From NCBI GenBank assembly GCA_037444705.1, contig JBBILY010000001.1, forward strand, positions 14,546-78,545: a stretch of DNA of 64,000 nt, written 5' to 3'. A model generated the notes under the pieces. That model did not search any database, was not told the DNA's origin, and saw nothing but the letters and a program-made list of their open reading frames with translations. This document shows positions 34,522 to 42,913 of the stretch, in pieces; positions within the stretch are counted from its first letter, which is position 1, and every line of letters starts with the position of its first letter. A program made the position numbers and the translations under genes. This DNA is from DATCYX01 sp037444705 (GTDB lineage: Bacteria; Chloroflexota; Anaerolineae; Anaerolineales; UBA4823).

Positions 34522-35586
34522 ATGAGTCACTTCACGCCTTCAGGACGCCAAATACGCCTGACCAGCCTTTCCAGTTGTGCGGGTTGAGCGTCGAAGTTAA
34601 GCGCAGAGACGCTGGCGCACGTGTTGCGCCCCATCCAAAACCTGTTTGACCCGGCTCAATTCCCTGACCTGCTGGTAGGCCTCTCCAGCCCAGACGATGC
34701 TGCCGTCTGGCGCCTCGGGGATGAACGCGCCTTGGTGGCGACGGTGGATTTCTTCACGCCCGTGGTGGACGACCCTTATGACTTTGGTGCTATCGCTGCC
34801 GCCAATGCCCTCTCCGACGTTTATGCCATGGGCGGGCAACCGTTCCTGGCGCTAAACGTGGCTGCCCTACCTCCCGACCTGTCGGTGGAGGTGCTGAGCG
34901 AAATTCTGCGCGGCGGCGCTGAAAAGGCGCGCGAGGCAGGTGTAGTCATCGCCGGTGGGCATACAGTCCAGGATAAAGAGCCTAAATATGGCCTGATCGT
35001 GCTGGGTTTTGTCCATCCGGATCATATGATCACCAAGGCGGGGGCACAGGTGGGGGATGTGCTTTTACTCAGTAAACCCCTGGGCTTTGGCACTACGACG
35101 ACAGCCCTCAAGCGCGACCTGGCGGACCCCAGTGATGTGGCCGAAGTGGTGGGGTGGATGAAGCGCTTAAATCGCAGCGCTGCGGAACTGGCCGTAGAAG
35201 CAGGCCTGCGTGGCGGCACCGATGTCACCGGTTTCAGCCTGTTGGGGCATGCCTGGGAGATGGCTGAGGCTTCCGGCGTGGGCATGCGCTTCCGCTTTAG
35301 CCAGGTGCCCTTCACTCGCGGCGCCCAGCGCTACGCCCAGGAATGGATTTTTCCGGGTGGTTCTGCCGATAATCGCCTGTTCTTTGGTAAGCATGTACGC
35401 TTCGACCCCGAAATTGACGAGGCCTCACAGATGCTGCTCTTCGATGCCCAAACCAGCGGCGGGCTGTTGCTGGCTGTACCCAGGGAGAAACTGGGCACTC
35501 TACTGGAACGGGCTGCCCAACGCGGACTGATGCTGTGGGAGGTGGGTGAGGTGATCGCCGGCAATTGGATTGAGGTTGTGCCCTGA
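34522..35586 (+). CDS. selD: selenide, water dikinase, itself a probable selenoprotein (Sec22)
   Basis: Read through TGA at 34585-34587, the frame gives 354 residues, the normal SelD length, beginning MSHFTPSGRQIRLTSLSSCAG then UGA, ASK. This places Sec at the catalytic position (Cys17 of E. coli) with Lys25 as the partner Lys. The rest matches SelD fully: DDAAVWRLGDERALVATVDF, ANALSDVYAMGGQPFLALN, AGGHTVQDKEPKYGLIVLGF, GGTDVTGFSLLGHAWEM. The enzyme makes selenophosphate from selenide and ATP, the selenium donor for Sec-tRNA synthesis and tRNA 2-selenouridine. GAGG precedes the ATG. Starting after the UGA, at GTG 34621, would remove the active site, so read-through is the better model. Confidence 0.93.
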
Positions 35587-35688
35587 GGCTCGAAGGGGCT
35601 GGGGCTGCAAGGATGAACACCTGCGTGGGGAAGAGGTTGCGTTAATCCCTTGGGTGAACCCCTGAGGCGAAACTGGTGTGTAAAGACG

Positions 35689-37368
35689 ATGAAGAATCTG
35701 GATGAACTGATTTTTAACTCTCGCCGGTCGCCAGTGCTGGGGCGGCGGGGCATGGTGGCTACCTCTCAGCCCCTGGCGGTGGCAGCCGGACTGGAAATCC
35801 TCTCCCAAGGGGGAAATGCGGCTGACGCCGCGGTGGCAGTGGCTGCGGCGCTGAACGTCACCGAGCCCACCTCCACCGGGATCGGTGGAGATTGTTTTGC
35901 TTTGTACTACGAGGCTGCCAGTGGCCAGGTGAGCGCTTTGAATGCCTCGGGGCGCGCCCCAAAAGCGCTAACCCTGGAGCGCCTGCGGCGTGAAGGGTTT
36001 GGCGATGAACTTCCCCCGTTCCATCCATACACCATCACGGTCCCTGGGGCTTGCGCCGGTTGGTGCGACCTGGTGGAGCGTTATGGGCGGCTAAGCCTGA
36101 GCCAGGTGCTGGCGCCCGCCATCCGCCTGGCAGAAGAAGGCTTCCCCGTGGCGCCCATCACCGCGTATTTCTGGCAGCGTGGGGTAGAGCGCCAGTTGCG
36201 CCAGGCATTGGGTGGGTTGGAACTGACCCTGGAGGGCAGAGCGCCACGCCCGGGGGAAATCTTCCGCAACCCTGGCCTGGCGCGCACCTTCCAAAAGGTG
36301 GCTGAGGCAGGGAAAGCCGCCTTCTATCAGGGTGAGATTGCCGAGGCGATCGCAGCCGTTGTCCAGCAGGCAGGAGGTTGCCTGAGTGTGGACGATCTGG
36401 CAACCCACCACAGCACCTGGGAACAACCCATCTCCACCACCTATCGCGGCTTGAGAGTTTGGGAATGCCCTCCAAATGGCCAGGGGTTGGCCGCCTTGAT
36501 TGCCCTCAATATTGTAGAGGGCTTTGACCTGGCTTCCCTGGAGGCGCTTTCTGCAGCTCGCCTGCACCTGGAAATCGAAGCTATGCGCCTTGCTTTTGCC
36601 GACACTGCCTGGTATGTGGCTGATCCGGCCTTCAACCCTGCCCCGTTGGAAGGCCTGCTCTCCAAAGAATATGCCGCCGAACGCCGCCGTCTGATAGACC
36701 CTCAGCGCGCCGCTCTGGATCGGCAACGGGGCGTGCCGCTCGCGGCCTCAGATACGGTTTATCTGAGCGTGGTTGACGCACAGGGCAACGCTTGCTCGTT
36801 GATCAATAGCAACTATATGGGCTTTGGCACCGGTATCGTCCCCGCGGGTTGGGGGTTTAGCCTGCAGAACCGCGGCCACAATTTCAGTTTAGACCCGCAA
36901 CACCCCAACGCTTTGGCGCCTGGCAAAAGGCCCTATCACACCATTATCCCTGGTATGCTCACGCGGCCACGCTCCCTGGGGCAGAGTTCTCATCCGTCTG
37001 AAACCGCCTCAGCGGGCGAGGATCTCTTCGCCAGTTTCGGCGTGATGGGCGGTTTCATGCAGCCTCAGGGACACTTGCAGGTGGTGGTGGCCCTGGTAGA
37101 TGATGAACTTGAACCCCAATCTGCGCTGGATCGGCCGCGTTTCTGCCTCCAGGAAGGCAAAGCCCAGGCCAGCGTGGCTCTGGAAGAGGGCATTCCTGTC
37201 TCAGCGGTGGCGGAACTGGCACTGATGGGGCATCCGCTTGAGGTTGTCCGTGGCCAGGCGCGGGCGCTCTTCGGCCGGGGGCAGATCATCCTGCGTCATC
37301 CACAAACAGGGGTGTTGTGGGGCGGGAGTGACCCGCGCGCTGATGGTTGCGCTATGGCTCTGGCTTAA
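35689..37368 (+). CDS. ggt: gamma-glutamyltransferase
   Basis: The 559-residue protein has the family pattern GMVATSQPLAVAAGLEILSQ, GGNAADAAVAVAAALNVTEP, GIGGDCF near the start and the small-subunit start SDTVYLSVVDAQGNACSLIN, where the Thr after Asp is the autocatalytic nucleophile. Then come NYMGFGTGI and the oxyanion region. The enzyme cleaves gamma-glutamyl bonds of glutathione-like or polyglutamate compounds. No signal peptide is seen, so it may act in the cytosol. Most GGTs carry a TT pair; here the second position is Val. I chose the ATG at 35689 because the conserved part begins soon after it; an in-frame GTG lies 13 codons upstream. Confidence 0.9.
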   Translation: MKNLDELIFNSRRSPVLGRRGMVATSQPLAVAAGLEILSQGGNAADAAVAVAAALNVTEPTSTGIGGDCFALYYEAASGQVSALNASGRAPKALTLERLRREGFGDELPPFHPYTITVPGACAGWCDLVERYGRLSLSQVLAPAIRLAEEGFPVAPITAYFWQRGVERQLRQALGGLELTLEGRAPRPGEIFRNPGLARTFQKVAEAGKAAFYQGEIAEAIAAVVQQAGGCLSVDDLATHHSTWEQPISTTYRGLRVWECPPNGQGLAALIALNIVEGFDLASLEALSAARLHLEIEAMRLAFADTAWYVADPAFNPAPLEGLLSKEYAAERRRLIDPQRAALDRQRGVPLAASDTVYLSVVDAQGNACSLINSNYMGFGTGIVPAGWGFSLQNRGHNFSLDPQHPNALAPGKRPYHTIIPGMLTRPRSLGQSSHPSETASAGEDLFASFGVMGGFMQPQGHLQVVVALVDDELEPQSALDRPRFCLQEGKAQASVALEEGIPVSAVAELALMGHPLEVVRGQARALFGRGQIILRHPQTGVLWGGSDPRADGCAMALA

Positions 37369-37436
37369 ACATGAACTTAAGATGCTGGGGAATATCAGGG
37401 GGAGGCTAAGCGGTTATTCGGATTGAGGGCTATGGG

Positions 37437-37676
37437 CTAGACATCTTCCACGCGCTCAATCTCCGGGAAAAATTGGCGCACTGTACCTTCCACCCAGCCG
37501 TGGAGGGTGCTTGGCAAGAGGGGGCAGCCCAAACAGACGCCTCCCAGCCGTACTTTCAACACGCGCCCATCGAAAGAGACAAATTCGACCGAACCACCGT
37601 GGTACTGTTCAATATAAGCGCTCAAGCGCTCAATTAATGCACGCAGGCGGTCTTCATAAACTGGGTCTACCGTCAT
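37437..37676 (-). CDS. NifU C-terminal-like Fe-S scaffold protein
   Basis: The 79-residue product is a NifU C-terminal domain: ALIERLSAYIEQYHGGSVEF followed by VCLGCPLLPSTLHGWVEGTV with the CxxC cluster-binding motif. Stand-alone Nfu proteins carry or transfer Fe-S clusters. The ATG overlaps the stop of the cNMP-binding gene (ATGA) and has GGGAG 6 nt upstream; a TTG six codons earlier is an alternative. Confidence 0.9.
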   Translation of the reverse strand: MTVDPVYEDRLRALIERLSAYIEQYHGGSVEFVSFDGRVLKVRLGGVCLGCPLLPSTLHGWVEGTVRQFFPEIERVEDV

Positions 37677-38164
37677 TGGTTCTCCCTCACACAATCCATG
37701 CCATTGCGCAAGCCTTGTAACAACAGCGCTAATATCTGGTCCTGGCCTTTACGCAGACGTTCAGCGATCACCTTAGCCAGCCGTTCTAGAATGAGGAAAC
37801 CTACATCGGGGTCAGCGTTGCATAAGAGGCGTAAGTCATAGCCGCGCACCCGCAACATCTGGGTATAAGTTTCACAGACCGCGCCCGAGGTGTAGGCCGG
37901 GTTGCCCAGCGCGGCTGACCAGCCGACCACGCTGCCGGGGTGCACCCGCGCCACAGTTATGGCTGGCCCGTCATCGGGCTTGTAACGGATGACCACCTCG
38001 CCGCTGACCACCAGAAAGAGATATTCTGCTGGGTCGCCCTGCTCAAATAACACTGTGCCAGAAAAACATTCTACCGGGATGAACAACGGTCGCAGGACAT
38101 CCAGTTGCTGGCTGTTTAATCCGCCGAAGATGAGAGGAAGTCTGTCGAAGAAATCGGTTGCCAT
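37673..38164 (-). CDS. cyclic-nucleotide-binding domain protein without a DNA-binding domain
   Basis: The 163-residue product is one cNMP-binding domain (FSGTVLFEQGDPAEYLFLVV ... GEVVIRYK ... VHPGSVVGWSAALGNP) followed by a helix. It lacks the helix-turn-helix of CRP/FNR regulators, so it probably acts as a small sensor for another protein. It is co-translated with the NifU-like gene. The ligand could be cAMP, cGMP or something else; the usual Arg of the phosphate cassette is not clear. Confidence 0.85.
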   Translation of the reverse strand: MATDFFDRLPLIFGGLNSQQLDVLRPLFIPVECFSGTVLFEQGDPAEYLFLVVSGEVVIRYKPDDGPAITVARVHPGSVVGWSAALGNPAYTSGAVCETYTQMLRVRGYDLRLLCNADPDVGFLILERLAKVIAERLRKGQDQILALLLQGLRNGMDCVRENQ

Positions 38165-38331
38165 GTATGCCTTTTATCTGAGTAATACATAATGTAGCCA
38201 GAGCAGGCCCAAACTTCTAGTGGCAAACTTCCTCGATCTTCAGATAAATATCATCAATGAATTGACATTGGGGCGATAAGGGGCATCCCCTGCTGGCCTG
38301 GGTGAGGTGAGGGGCGGTAAGATCAAAGGTA

Positions 38332-38374
38332 CGGACACGCCTGTTAACCCCTCAGGATTTACAAGGCGTGTCCG
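38332..38374. terminator. 11-bp inverted repeat downstream of clpC
   Basis: CGGACACGCCT (38332-38342) and AGGCGTGTCCG (38364-38374) pair perfectly across a 21-nt loop, just after the clpC stop. It is probably a terminator for clpC, although the T-run is weak. Confidence 0.5.
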
Positions 38375-38412
38375 TTCGCTCCGAAAATCGGCTGATTCCA
38401 GCGCCCCAGGCT

Positions 38413-40902
38413 TCAGGCGCTCACCTGACTGACCTCTTCAGCAGGGATGCTTTGAGGCGGCATTTCCCCTTCTTTATAGAAGATCAAGGCATTCTTTTGC
38501 GGGTCAACATCCACAATCACCTTGTCGCCTGCGGCAAACTCACCGCTGAGCAGTTTGACCGAGAGCGGGCTTTCCACATGTTTTTGCAGGGCGCGTCGCA
38601 GAGGTCGGGCGCCAAAGGATGGATCATAGCCCACGTCGGCCAGCCAGTTGCGGGCGGCAGGGGTGAGTTCCACAGTCAAGCCATGTTCGCTCAGGCGCTC
38701 CTGAATCTCCTGCATCTGCAGGTCTACGATCTCACGCATCTGCTCCAGGGTGAGGGGTGAGAAGATGATGATTTCATCAATGCGGTTGAGGAATTCGGGG
38801 CGGAAGGTGCTCTTGAGCGCCTTTTCGATCTTCTCATGGGCGGCGCGCTCTTCATCATCCTCTTTGCGCTGTAAGAAGCCCAGGCTGCCCGATTTGCGCA
38901 CAAACTCGGTGCCCAGGTTGCTGGTCATGATCAGCACCGTGTTGCGGAAGTCCACCACATGACCTTGCCCGTCGGTCAGGCGGCCGTCATCCAGAATCTG
39001 CAACAGGGCATTCCACACCTCAGGATGGGCTTTTTCGATCTCGTCAAATAAGATGACGCGATAAGGGCGACGTCGCACGGCCTCGGTCAATTGGCCACCC
39101 TCTTCGTAACCCACATAGCCCGGAGGCGCGCCAAACAGACGGGAAACGGTGTGCTGCTCGCGGTATTCGCTCATGTCAATGCGCACCAGGGCGTCCTCGT
39201 CATCAAAGAGGAAGCGAGCTAGGGCTTTGGCTAGTTCGGTCTTGCCCACCCCTGACGGGCCAATGAAGATAAAGGAGCCGATCGGTCGGCGCGGGTCCTT
39301 CAGGCCGGCGCGGGCGCGGCGGATGGCATCGGAAATGGCGCGAATGGCTTCATCCTGTCCCTTGATGCGCTCATGCAGGCGCTCCTCCATATGGAGCAGT
39401 TTCTCGGCTTCGGTCTCCATCATCTGGTGCACCGGGATGCCTGTCCATTGCGCCACCACCTCGGCGATGTCGTTGACATCTACCACCTCGTCCAATTGGT
39501 GCTCTGCTTCCCATTGATCGCGCTTGGCGTTAAATTCGGCCTCCAGGCGCAGGCGTTCAGCCTTTTTCTGGGCGGCGCGCTCATAATCGCGCTCCAGGCC
39601 GGCCTGTTCTTCCTCAGCTGCCAGGCGATCAATTTCGCTCTTCATGGCTTTGAGTTCAGGTGGCAGGGAATAGAGCGCCACGCGTAGTTTGGCTGCTGCC
39701 TCGTCAATCAGGTCAATCGCCTTATCCGGCAGATGGCGATCGGTGACGTAGCGGGCCGAGAGGCGGGCGGCGGCAACCAGAGCATCATCGGAGAAACGCA
39801 CCTTATGATGAGCCTCATAGCGATCACGCAGGCCACGCAGCATCTGGATGGTTTCCTCCACGCTGGGCTCTTCCACATACACCGGGGCGAAGCGGCGCTC
39901 CAAGGCGGCGTCTTTTTCGAGATATTTGTGGTATTCGTCCAGGGTAGTGGCCCCAATGCATTGCAGTTCACCCCGCGCCAGGGCCGGTTTCAGCATGTTT
40001 GACGCATCCATAGCGCCCTGGGCAGCGCCAGCGCCGACCACCGTGTGTAGTTCATCAATGAAGAGGATGATCTCGCCCGCGGCGCGTTGCACTTCTTCAA
40101 TGGCTAATTTCAGGCGCTCTTCAAACTCACCGCGGAAGCGCGAACCGGCAATCATCGCCCCCAGGTCCAGGGCGACCACGCGTTTTCCGCTCAGGATTTC
40201 GGGCACATCGTTGCTGGCGATCTTCTGCGCCAGACCCTCAACGATGGCGGTCTTGCCTACGCCAGCCTCGCCGATTAACACCGGGTTGTTCTTGGTGCGG
40301 CGCGAGAGGATCTGGATCACCCGCAGAATCTCGGCATCGCGCCCGATCACTGGGTCTAACTTGCCTTCGCGCGCCATCTGGGTCAGATCGCGTGAATATT
40401 TCTCCAGGGTGCGGTAGCGTGTCTCGGCGTGAGGGTCAGTCACGCGCTGCCCGCCGCGGATTTGCTGGATGGCTTCGAAGACGCGCTCGCGCGTCACCCC
40501 TGCCCCCTCCAACAGGCGCGCCGCGGGGGTGCTGCGCTCGCTTAAGATCGCCAGAAAGATGTGTTCGGTGGAGATATATTCATCCTTGAGGCGGTTAGCT
40601 TCCTCATTGGCCAGGTCAATAATACGCTTCACCCGCGGGGTGATGAAGATTTGACCCGCTCCTCCGCCGAAGATATTAGCCTTAGGGCTGGTACGCAAGA
40701 TGTAATCCAAACGCTCGATCAGCGCTGCAGTATCAACTTTAAGGAAATCCAGTATTTGTGGAATCACCCCCTGCGGCTGCTCGATGAGCGCCAGCAAGAT
40801 GTGTTCAGTGTCTATCTGATTATGGCCATAGCGCTGAATAATCTCAGCCGCCCGTTGAGCGGCCTCCTGGGCGCGCTCGGTAAAACGATCAAATCGCATC
40901 AT
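38413..40902 (-). CDS. clpC: ClpC-type AAA+ unfoldase
   Basis: The 829-residue protein has the double Clp N domain (about 1-145), two AAA+ modules with Walker A GEAGVGKTAIVEG and GPSGVGKTELAKA, a short middle domain with a UVR-like coiled coil (about 405-460) and a Clp C-terminal domain. It unfolds proteins for degradation by ClpP or for disaggregation. The short middle domain separates ClpC from ClpB. clpP is not in the window. AGGAAGGA lies upstream of the start; a TATAAT with a palindrome sits 60-80 bp upstream. Confidence 0.95.
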   Translation of the reverse strand: MMRFDRFTERAQEAAQRAAEIIQRYGHNQIDTEHILLALIEQPQGVIPQILDFLKVDTAALIERLDYILRTSPKANIFGGGAGQIFITPRVKRIIDLANEEANRLKDEYISTEHIFLAILSERSTPAARLLEGAGVTRERVFEAIQQIRGGQRVTDPHAETRYRTLEKYSRDLTQMAREGKLDPVIGRDAEILRVIQILSRRTKNNPVLIGEAGVGKTAIVEGLAQKIASNDVPEILSGKRVVALDLGAMIAGSRFRGEFEERLKLAIEEVQRAAGEIILFIDELHTVVGAGAAQGAMDASNMLKPALARGELQCIGATTLDEYHKYLEKDAALERRFAPVYVEEPSVEETIQMLRGLRDRYEAHHKVRFSDDALVAAARLSARYVTDRHLPDKAIDLIDEAAAKLRVALYSLPPELKAMKSEIDRLAAEEEQAGLERDYERAAQKKAERLRLEAEFNAKRDQWEAEHQLDEVVDVNDIAEVVAQWTGIPVHQMMETEAEKLLHMEERLHERIKGQDEAIRAISDAIRRARAGLKDPRRPIGSFIFIGPSGVGKTELAKALARFLFDDEDALVRIDMSEYREQHTVSRLFGAPPGYVGYEEGGQLTEAVRRRPYRVILFDEIEKAHPEVWNALLQILDDGRLTDGQGHVVDFRNTVLIMTSNLGTEFVRKSGSLGFLQRKEDDEERAAHEKIEKALKSTFRPEFLNRIDEIIIFSPLTLEQMREIVDLQMQEIQERLSEHGLTVELTPAARNWLADVGYDPSFGARPLRRALQKHVESPLSVKLLSGEFAAGDKVIVDVDPQKNALIFYKEGEMPPQSIPAEEVSQVSA

Positions 40903-40962
40903 ATGTGTATTCCTTCCTCCAACTACGACGCACTGTTGAATAAATATCCAATTTATTAACCT

Positions 40963-40985
40963 ATGGCGTCGCCATATTCATTATA
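40963..40985 (-). promoter_or_regulatory. clpC promoter -10 TATAAT with palindrome at the start site
   Basis: On the minus strand TATAAT (40980-40985) stands just before the 13-bp palindrome ATGGCGTCGCCAT (40963-40975), which covers the expected transcription start. A repressor bound there would block clpC. It does not match the CIRCE or CtsR sites I know. Confidence 0.5.
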
Positions 40986-41126
40986 ACACCCCCTGTGCAA
41001 GAGCAAAATCAATGCCAGGTAAGAGATTTGTAAGAGATATTGCGCCCCAAAAAGGCAAAGACTTCCGCCCCCCTGGGTTGATACGCACAAGGCTAGCCAT
41101 GATGTTGTAGATGTAGAGCTTTTAAT

Positions 41127-42773
41127 CTATGGGGGATTTACATGCCCAGGAGGGGTTTCAGAGGGGAATATGGCGGTCTCAGTGAACACGGGCGAGGAGA
41201 TGAGGGTTATGGTAGGTGTAGGCGTCCTTAAATAAATCAAGGGAATCCATCCGAGCCGCCCTTCTGCGTCGCGCACCTCAACCCAGACAAATCCATTGTA
41301 GACTTGATACTGATGGAGTATGAACACCAGTACACCTCTCTTCAGTGGAGGGCCGATGAGCGGCCCCCCAGGCCATTGGTGTAATTGAAAAGATGGCAAT
41401 GCAATGCCATTGACTTGTGCTGGCATCGGCAGAGATGTGGCGGAGGCCGTCGCTGTGAAGGTGGGCGAGGGTGTCGAGGTTGGGGTGTGCGTCGGTGCAG
41501 GTGTTCTCGTGGCGCTCGGGGTGGGGGAAAAGGTGGGTGTGAGGCTGGGGCCAGGGGTAAAAGTCCATGTAGGAGGTAATGTAGGGGTCAGCGTAGGCGG
41601 GATAAGGGGGTCCAGGCGGGCGGCAATGACTTGGTTAATAATTACCTCGACGCTTTCATTACGGTTGAGTAGCCCGCCCTCTTGCAACCCTGCGCCGATC
41701 GCCTCTTGCAATGCTACCCCATCTTGATAGGTGAGGGGAAATGTCGTGCGTACAGTGATGGATAGTTTCAGGCTGTTTTCATCTCGGTCAGAGTGCCACT
41801 CTACCAGGTCTAAAGGGCCTAAGACAGCAACACTTCTGGCCACCACCTCACTAATCATACGGTCAATGGTGGCCTGATGAACGAATTGAGCGCTTGTGTA
41901 AGCGAGCAAGATGAGCAATCCAGCGGTGAGCAACCCTGCTAATTTGAGGCTTGGGGGCAGGTTTCTGAGGCTATTCCTGGTGGGAGGGCTAAAGCCTAGA
42001 GCAAAAAACACCAAGGTAGCCGCAAAGGAGATGGCAACAGCGTTGGTCGTAAATAGCAAGAGTGCTCCACCCGTCACCCGCCAATCTCCTAGAGCCAAGC
42101 CCACTCCCGCCACGCACAATGGGGGCATGAGTGCAGTGGCAATGGATACTCCGGGCAACGCAGCAGAGATATTGGGCATGGCCATGGCAAATGCGGCTGC
42201 CATTCCCCCGGCCAGGGCAATCCCCAAATCCATGGGTGAAGGACGGGTGCGAGACATTACTTCGGTAGGTAGGCTTTGCGGCTGAAAGACGATAAAGGGT
42301 AAGCGACTGTTGAGCCAGGTTAGGAGAAAAGAGATCAGAATAGCCAATACGGCCCCTCGTAACAGGGCTGTTGTGGAATCGTGCAGCAAACGACTATCAC
42401 CCGTCAACGAAGCCAATCCCAGACCAATGATGGGGGACATCAGAGGCGCCACTAACATTGCCCCAATGATCACCGCGGGTGAGTTGGTGAGCAAGCCCAG
42501 GGTGGCAATAATGCTGGAGAGCCCCACCAGCAGGAAAAAGTCGAAACCCGGACGGGAGGCATTCCGCAACAGCAGTTGCACCTCGCCCCGACGTTCCAGG
42601 TCGAGCGGTGGCCTCAAGCGTTTCCACCAATGCCAGAGGCGCACCCGATACGAGGGTGGTTGGGGACGGTGTTCCACCGGTAATCTTCTCTCAGGTATGT
42701 TTATTTTAACCCATAGTCTGTTACAACAGTACGAGGTGCGGGTTAAGCAAGCCCGGATTGGATGGCTAACCAT
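41127..42773 (-). CDS. DUF389 (TIGR00341-like) membrane protein with Thr/Pro linker and SH3-like tail
   Basis: Residues 58-310 form a DUF389 membrane domain (FLLVGLSSIIATLGLLTNSP, GAMLVAPLMSPIIGLGLASL, ALLRGAVLAILIS) with about seven helices. Then comes an extracytoplasmic region, a TPTPTWTFTPG-type linker (about 395-450) and a C-terminal SH3-like domain (VLVFILHQYQVYNGFVWVEV, GRLGWIPLIYLRTPTP). DUF389 function is unknown. The first 40 residues are poorly conserved in look and the true start may be internal; no GTG or ATG with a good Shine-Dalgarno is obvious. Confidence 0.8.
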   Translation of the reverse strand: MVSHPIRACLTRTSYCCNRLWVKINIPERRLPVEHRPQPPSYRVRLWHWWKRLRPPLDLERRGEVQLLLRNASRPGFDFFLLVGLSSIIATLGLLTNSPAVIIGAMLVAPLMSPIIGLGLASLTGDSRLLHDSTTALLRGAVLAILISFLLTWLNSRLPFIVFQPQSLPTEVMSRTRPSPMDLGIALAGGMAAAFAMAMPNISAALPGVSIATALMPPLCVAGVGLALGDWRVTGGALLLFTTNAVAISFAATLVFFALGFSPPTRNSLRNLPPSLKLAGLLTAGLLILLAYTSAQFVHQATIDRMISEVVARSVAVLGPLDLVEWHSDRDENSLKLSITVRTTFPLTYQDGVALQEAIGAGLQEGGLLNRNESVEVIINQVIAARLDPLIPPTLTPTLPPTWTFTPGPSLTPTFSPTPSATRTPAPTHTPTSTPSPTFTATASATSLPMPAQVNGIALPSFQLHQWPGGPLIGPPLKRGVLVFILHQYQVYNGFVWVEVRDAEGRLGWIPLIYLRTPTPTITLISSPVFTETAIFPSETPPGHVNPP

Positions 42774-42813
42774 CAGGTTTGGTTACAAGTTGGGCAAAGT
42801 TAATGTTAAAGAG

Positions 42814-42841
42814 TTGACAAAATAACAATATCGTATAAAAT
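42814..42841 (+). promoter_or_regulatory. promoter TTGACA-N16-TAAAAT for the MFS gene
   Basis: TTGACA (42814-42819) and TAAAAT (42836-42841) are 16 bp apart in an AT-rich stretch 73 nt before the MFS start. Confidence 0.6.
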
Positions 42842-42913
42842 ATTTAATATCTGATGACAATAAACATCAATAAATTTAAATCATATTTAATTTATTAAAG
42901 GGGAATAGTCGCT

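Noticed and set aside
34621..35586. SelD starting at GTG 34621
   Set aside because: This would delete the catalytic Cys/Sec and Lys, while the upstream frame through the TGA restores the conserved N-terminus and has an ATG with GAGG.
41127..42773. Mobile element signs around the DUF389 and clpC genes
   Set aside because: No transposase, integrase or terminal repeats are visible there or elsewhere in the window.
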